Source: a virus | Length of the DNA stretch: 23,597 bases | Virus record (IMG/VR): IMGVR_UViG_3300042294_002244 | Span: 1-23,597 of that record | Strand: one strand, 5' to 3' | In this document: piece by piece, positions 22,301-23,597 of the stretch | Position numbering within the stretch: the first letter of the stretch is position 1 | Layout of the letters: every line of letters starts with the position of its first letter | The notes under the pieces: model-generated | Seen by the model: the letters and a program-made list of their open reading frames with translations, nothing else | The model's database searches: none | Told to the model about the DNA's origin: nothing | Program-made: the position numbers and the translations under genes

Positions 22301-23597
22301 TCGATTGGAGCGACCACCTCGGGCAGTGTAATCTTACCATTGCGGGCGAGCATTGCCATGTCCTCGGGACTGTTGGCAAAGTCGAGCACGTCTTCCGGCG
22401 TCATGTCCGACTCCGGGGGGATGGTGGCGATGGTGACGCCTTCCACTTCGACGGGGATGCCCTTCTTGACCTCCTCCTCGGCAGCGGCACGCATGTCCGC
22501 ACGGGCAGCCGCTTCTTCGGGAGCACGGTATTCCGTGGCACCCTCCATGGCGGCACGCTGGGCGAAGTCGTCGGCGGGGGTAGGTTGCCCTGCTTTGGTT
22601 GGGTCGGTGGTCGTCTCCTTGAACCTGCTTACTCCAGAGCCAGCGCCACCGAGGGCGGCGATTTGCAGGATCAGGTCTGGCGCGTTGGCGGCGAACTCGT
22701 CAGTGACTTGGCTCGGCGAAGCGTTCGGGTCTTTAGCGAAGGCAGACACCAACTGGCTGACATACTCGTCGGGGAGTTCTTCAGCAATTTCAGCAGCCGC
22801 CCCACCCGGCACCGCTTTCATCGCGGCCACGAGTCGGCTCTTGACCAAGTCTTTGCCGCCCTGCCGCAGCAGAGATTCAACACCTGTGGCACCACCCAAA
22901 GCGGTAAGCGCGGTCGTCACGGCACCGGAAAGCACCGCCGCATTGCGTGACACGCCGAACGCCTGCTCATGCGTCTTGCCCTGCTGCCTGAGATGGTCAT
23001 ATACTTCGCCAAACTGCGAGCCTGCGGTCTGTGCTCCAGCGGTAAGTGCGGAGGCACCCACGGCTGCGGCGGTAGCTGCTCCGGCACCTGCACCGGCCAT
23101 CCGGGCAATCCCTCCGACAGCGCCACCAGGAAGCAGCATGGGAGCCATGTTGGTGCCGAGGCGTGCGAGTCCTCCGGCGAACGTGCCACCCGTGGCTTGC
23201 ATGTCGCCTTCGAGTCCTTGCGCCGCGCCAATGTCGCCGCTGGCGCGAGAGAGTTCTGCGGCAACTTTCGAGGTTTCCTCGTCGCCGGTCGCCATCGCTG
23301 CCATACCGACTGCCTGAGTGCCGATGTCGAGCATGCCGGTCGCAACACCTGTGCTGATGGCGCTGCCGATCTTGCGGAACCAACCACGGTCCTGCATCTT
23401 GGTCAGGTACTCCTGCGCAAGTTCGCGCTGCTTTTGGATGGGAGAGTAGTCCAGTTTTCCTTCGGACTGCTTCGCCATCTCCTGATCAAGATTGAACCCT
23501 TTGGATTCGAGGAACTTGGGGAACGACTCTGCGAGAGGAATCTGCGGATCGCCTTTGGTGAGCGTGTTGATCGCTTCGTCCAAGTACCGTTTCTTCT
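13303..23597 (-). CDS. Giant phage polyvalent protein (5' partial, at least 3,430 aa)
   Basis: The frame is open at the right edge, so the N-terminus is missing. Residues are numbered from the TTG codon at 23583. Order seen: ~60-330 Gly/Ala-rich and hydrophobic (strongest 140-190); ~450-510 Pro/Glu/Ala-rich linker; ~850-890 small beta-barrel-like unit; ~925-1090 zincin-like domain with HEALH 1008-1012 and E1062/E1063; ~1170-1450 LPD23-like domain with TGWF 1186-1189, HEIQH 1300-1304 and GEIEAR near 1411; ~1545-1650 ParB-like domain with EGQHR 1605-1609; ~1748-1785 winged-helix-like; SKADD linkers at 1821 and 2104 flanking unassigned sequence; ~2110-2700 helical with a coiled coil near 2430-2485; from ~2794 a YW..SVLSG..TH segment as in DarB-like C-termini; hydrophobic stretch ~3106-3122. 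Proteins of this class are carried in virions and injected with the DNA, where their peptidase, ParB and other domains are thought to counter host defence. The frame is uninterrupted, so it looks functional. Confidence 0.85.
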   Translation of the reverse strand, partial: KKRYLDEAINTLTKGDPQIPLAESFPKFLESKGFNLDQEMAKQSEGKLDYSPIQKQRELAQEYLTKMQDRGWFRKIGSAISTGVATGMLDIGTQAVGMAAMATGDEETSKVAAELSRASGDIGAAQGLEGDMQATGGTFAGGLARLGTNMAPMLLPGGAVGGIARMAGAGAGAATAAAVGASALTAGAQTAGSQFGEVYDHLRQQGKTHEQAFGVSRNAAVLSGAVTTALTALGGATGVESLLRQGGKDLVKSRLVAAMKAVPGGAAAEIAEELPDEYVSQLVSAFAKDPNASPSQVTDEFAANAPDLILQIAALGGAGSGVSRFKETTTDPTKAGQPTPADDFAQRAAMEGATEYRAPEEAAARADMRAAAEEEVKKGIPVEVEGVTIATIPPESDMTPEDVLDFANSPEDMAMLARNGKITLPEVVAPIEGVDLAITEEMNERVAASAALAPQTVEALKTAPAPEAQAETAEPIETVGAEAAETPVVEPVEEVKPAETLGVTPPPAPTLEASEGAARNADIIRQARARMAGTEQGPRVGLIPQPSVKLNLTPDESGATGAGMKEEIQQTPAETEQEKAKREYQEYVDRVYRPTWGTTSKGETAETPREQPQRLTDEEMEKIRSAAAKGRSQEAVDEINRAKATAPQPITPTGEAPTDSLPADQPTSGDVGTPPAVQRDPSKPEQMTPEEFDQFVFESGQEEYNRTGKNAAMRAGTRDVLSNALSATNPVSVALFDAETARHQERIEDARSNVEKIQQEPDTPGSRKATRLERAEEKLASLESNQLQLPEGYVKQGDLYVFQPSSEKSDLGAGAATTPSKEPLKVTTPEAGKSPQTTTVATEWTPTVNAPAAFTANNGQKLVGTVQSIEGGKAVVSFSWNGQTQKATVRPDRLSSPVASLVEPPRYQYTQEQNTRKMAKHFPSAPGVHANHDFRKSFASMAKDASLSRIYRQIAKELSKMSAFANVDLHVVADENTRYAGEYSHSNGKSAIAVNLRQVGRGMVDALGTILHEALHHVTLAKVRDPQGAWENEVFNKLDTIREKVLEYAKEKGLYDRLDYELDTVEEFISALTNPNFQNFLASIPDSFSTGVSVGKFRSVLSEVFRLIAEWIKGEPVARGSTMEQYFTTVLATFETPHRAWDTGKLEALNAVQSMAGERAEMPQFMRDSLDTAKAMAAAGKTSEEIRAVTGWFPGRYDGKMRWEIPDNGAAWVRGLDWKEAGKASAKPSFYGAFSNLRGDDFSRRTLPLSDILNHPALYEAYPDLKDVEVQTMNIKPAKAAWGPAGITIDYEASPAEAMTSLIHEIQHWVQDKEGFARGSNPDEAGFSAQAQEAFLKQDPRLKAIAERQAAIKVRRSVLAERLKELGEERYKSPEAKEAAALDDEFSSLIQERGGIERGMRGNIGYELYRRTAGEIEARDVQARRNFTPEQRKAVAPYSSENIVKEDAIVMFGGNGPQESRGYRSPTDMLAEAAQKARGETVGTKPQGLASMFNPQAKRPATGERKLLDMPKKPEPVRLNVRRTKKTIETKNGPVTVGKFSDSLTDTNAANGKDAGSVLGTVDISDLTGVLRLNQPEERRRVDALKAKILSEEGFISPIIVSANGEVIEGQHRLAAMRELGATEMPVAVSYEAADFIPDVDALKKALSGFSLRQQQVDQLVGNLAEMLKDEKGDANELSSYDMPKPFDAVFKAAVAEVQRQFGVAAAKPLNPQSVGHYAAWKPRKVQYGYVVRNTIANAYREAVRGTSTQMAPLSSVYAQARLLQPGLTPEAFLAQVQEGYDNGTLLLEGAGSQQEAAQSSLSLPGTPVGTAVRMMPAPQGTLKSKADDMDAEYMAAVESGDVAKQQAMVNAAAKAAVQPFSTETKRTGFTNHTKVRLGSREVSVFRDPENGYWYFADKGGLGDVIAMGKQAAIKAAIERLEEESGGAQPSTEVLFRDWRKDTTITLPGFYLRFGDLPKGGKSVKGHEPGLYEKGVSVLKAWRSPDGVYVISSVGAETGASDMVAGMEGRSIYIAYGEDTGEVGSDGEPLLKNVVLTELVMNNRVVVDDPSYIDQPITNNISEAKEWETISPAPDPLAAADPVTRDKQGNVIPPPQRFNPKSNSTLYSKADDGEPPIIDIGGEAEPADGPEFAFTRARFAPPKPEDQMYQVHSDEEATKKAFAWINAVGPLRAADLLMADRAPSDMDLNVKNIVMGGLLKGFTEISIDPNASEDEKTVARATNQRLGKYRVRMNQDAARGMRQIGVQNGAVLQLIAPILAVEEVLADHGEKILEDQFEGGSEGAAPRVAGAAETATAEADERLENIIRRLMGSLRPKQTSVGALARMFRGMGQRDQIIDEVAKALMLKARGNVVAPERKTALANLVSSLKSTLAASVKGEKKPAPERTLQDLLTSAFVNQVSEGPAFESAWKEGRQKVLDMLIDMELDKTFHPAQKRLADLRAKLTYLEAGSAEQQEASAAERAQLADQIKVAKVETKAAMDAVKAMTPQLEAQRDALMPAAPTVAFDPVSSREAIGRAFEKAGYTADLATGLDKSGKRTLSIKDALLNRQRAADAVIKVFDAEMQVPDAATQNDWPQARALALKAVNETLDSWQAQTDADKVAKLEAAKQSLLSEDSKALEKLVNSIRNRILPDSDWSDILYDLPRTQAERLAAIKDRVAKHEALKNLTPDESKKLAESIDKLWQRERLKAFQDELFKAGVLKAKTTKAVANVASAAPELLRLMNLGVFNSSTFREAISKRFGLKLLTGVQADALRKLAAEAWGSPQGVLRNQKLGQLVEGIQHATGANWADVMNSYWIASVLSGLRTHFDTWGGVVNGLGTNLIQAGVQLSKGRGVAAFDIQAQWWKGLFTGLNEALYLLRTGDPSFTKRFEADLIDALNGEKTAHPIAIGEKMWKSGSLLQKIPGALMMVVGRSMVAADHVNNTATTQGAMAVARAMNPELYEGKTSWTQKEIADARKQAIAEATAGAEPATKFERMLVAKRTREILNAGLTEADQMAASEVGDIAAFQNDPTGLFGGLYHAVKSGLSSAVRSLDQVAQDEEAAKITRAFAAVTAGSVHALTGTRFMRFGFNLGNEFMRYMPGSWLLNKGTNILGSKLSPMQQDMLIGKNVVGGILLATLYSLFGDDDESEDGKWHMEGPWNDLSLGEQSSRLSAGLAKNSFWRRKDGKIERISYAQWPTAGLLAAVGSMLDEKRYKPEDWNQRGVAGHILQGAVTGLFQVQDAAAMQQVAELFSTSSSYGAAQGMPEKVIKMGTNYLGGLVPTSVKDLDKWQDPRNFRADGVWEKLVREMPVARRFVNDGRPQFNRIGQDVRLHREPYSRLYTTDEADKATVAYGQLLARGIDFPTPSTKRQIIKDGKKVPMDTLGKGVTYDFEKAVALSYGKFLQENGERITGMSTKALDKLIRDRATRILDIETRKVQAKVNNP

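Noticed and set aside
21652-22950. Long + strand frame (432 aa) and a second at 22280-23317 (345 aa) opposite the giant gene
   Set aside because: They are low-complexity (Gly/Leu- or Ala/Ser/Pro-rich) mirrors of the Ala/Pro/Glu-rich coding strand and have no domain signatures.

Overview
The window looks like part of a tailed dsDNA bacteriophage or prophage genome, probably an environmental one. The evidence is a complete large terminase subunit, phage-type replication and metabolism genes (VRR-NUC nuclease, SNF2-type helicase, DUF7768 and DUF6378 proteins), tightly packed co-directional genes that mostly overlap by 4 nt, and a giant multidomain 'polyvalent' protein of the kind phages inject with their DNA. 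GC content is high overall, with AT-richer patches. I see no tRNA, rRNA, CRISPR array, insertion sequence or integrase. The host cannot be identified. Several starts lack a Shine-Dalgarno (SD) sequence and instead follow a CACC-like sequence.

Layout. (1) 1-3061, + strand: replication/nucleotide module with VRR-NUC nuclease (cut by the window edge), an HNH-like Zn protein, a DUF7768 protein, an SNF2-type helicase and a DUF6378 protein. (2) 3061-5025: terminase large subunit. (3) 5061-12120: a long translationally coupled accessory cassette with three class I methyltransferases, a GT2-like and a GT9-like glycosyltransferase, a radical SAM enzyme with extra C-terminal cysteines, a small protein with a Tat-like leader, an orphan, and a third glycosyltransferase-like protein carrying a winged-helix-like tail. 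(4) 12125-12786: a small membrane ORF, a near-consensus sigma70 promoter and a Dps/ferritin-like gene. (5) 12719-23597, - strand: a giant polyvalent protein (at least 3,430 aa, 5' end outside the window) followed by a coupled Cys-rich protein. The two transcription units converge and their coding regions overlap by 68 bp.

How the parts may work together. The terminase packages DNA. The giant protein carries two zincin-type HExxH sites, a ParB-like domain, a Gly/Ala-rich hydrophobic N-terminal region and a C-terminal region like those of DarB-type proteins, so it is a good candidate for a co-injected virion protein. The methyltransferase/glycosyltransferase/radical SAM cassette is the least conventional part. 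It could build or remodel a glycan, a modified nucleotide or a modified virion protein, but the substrate cannot be read from sequence. Functions are assigned from motifs read by eye; no database search was run.
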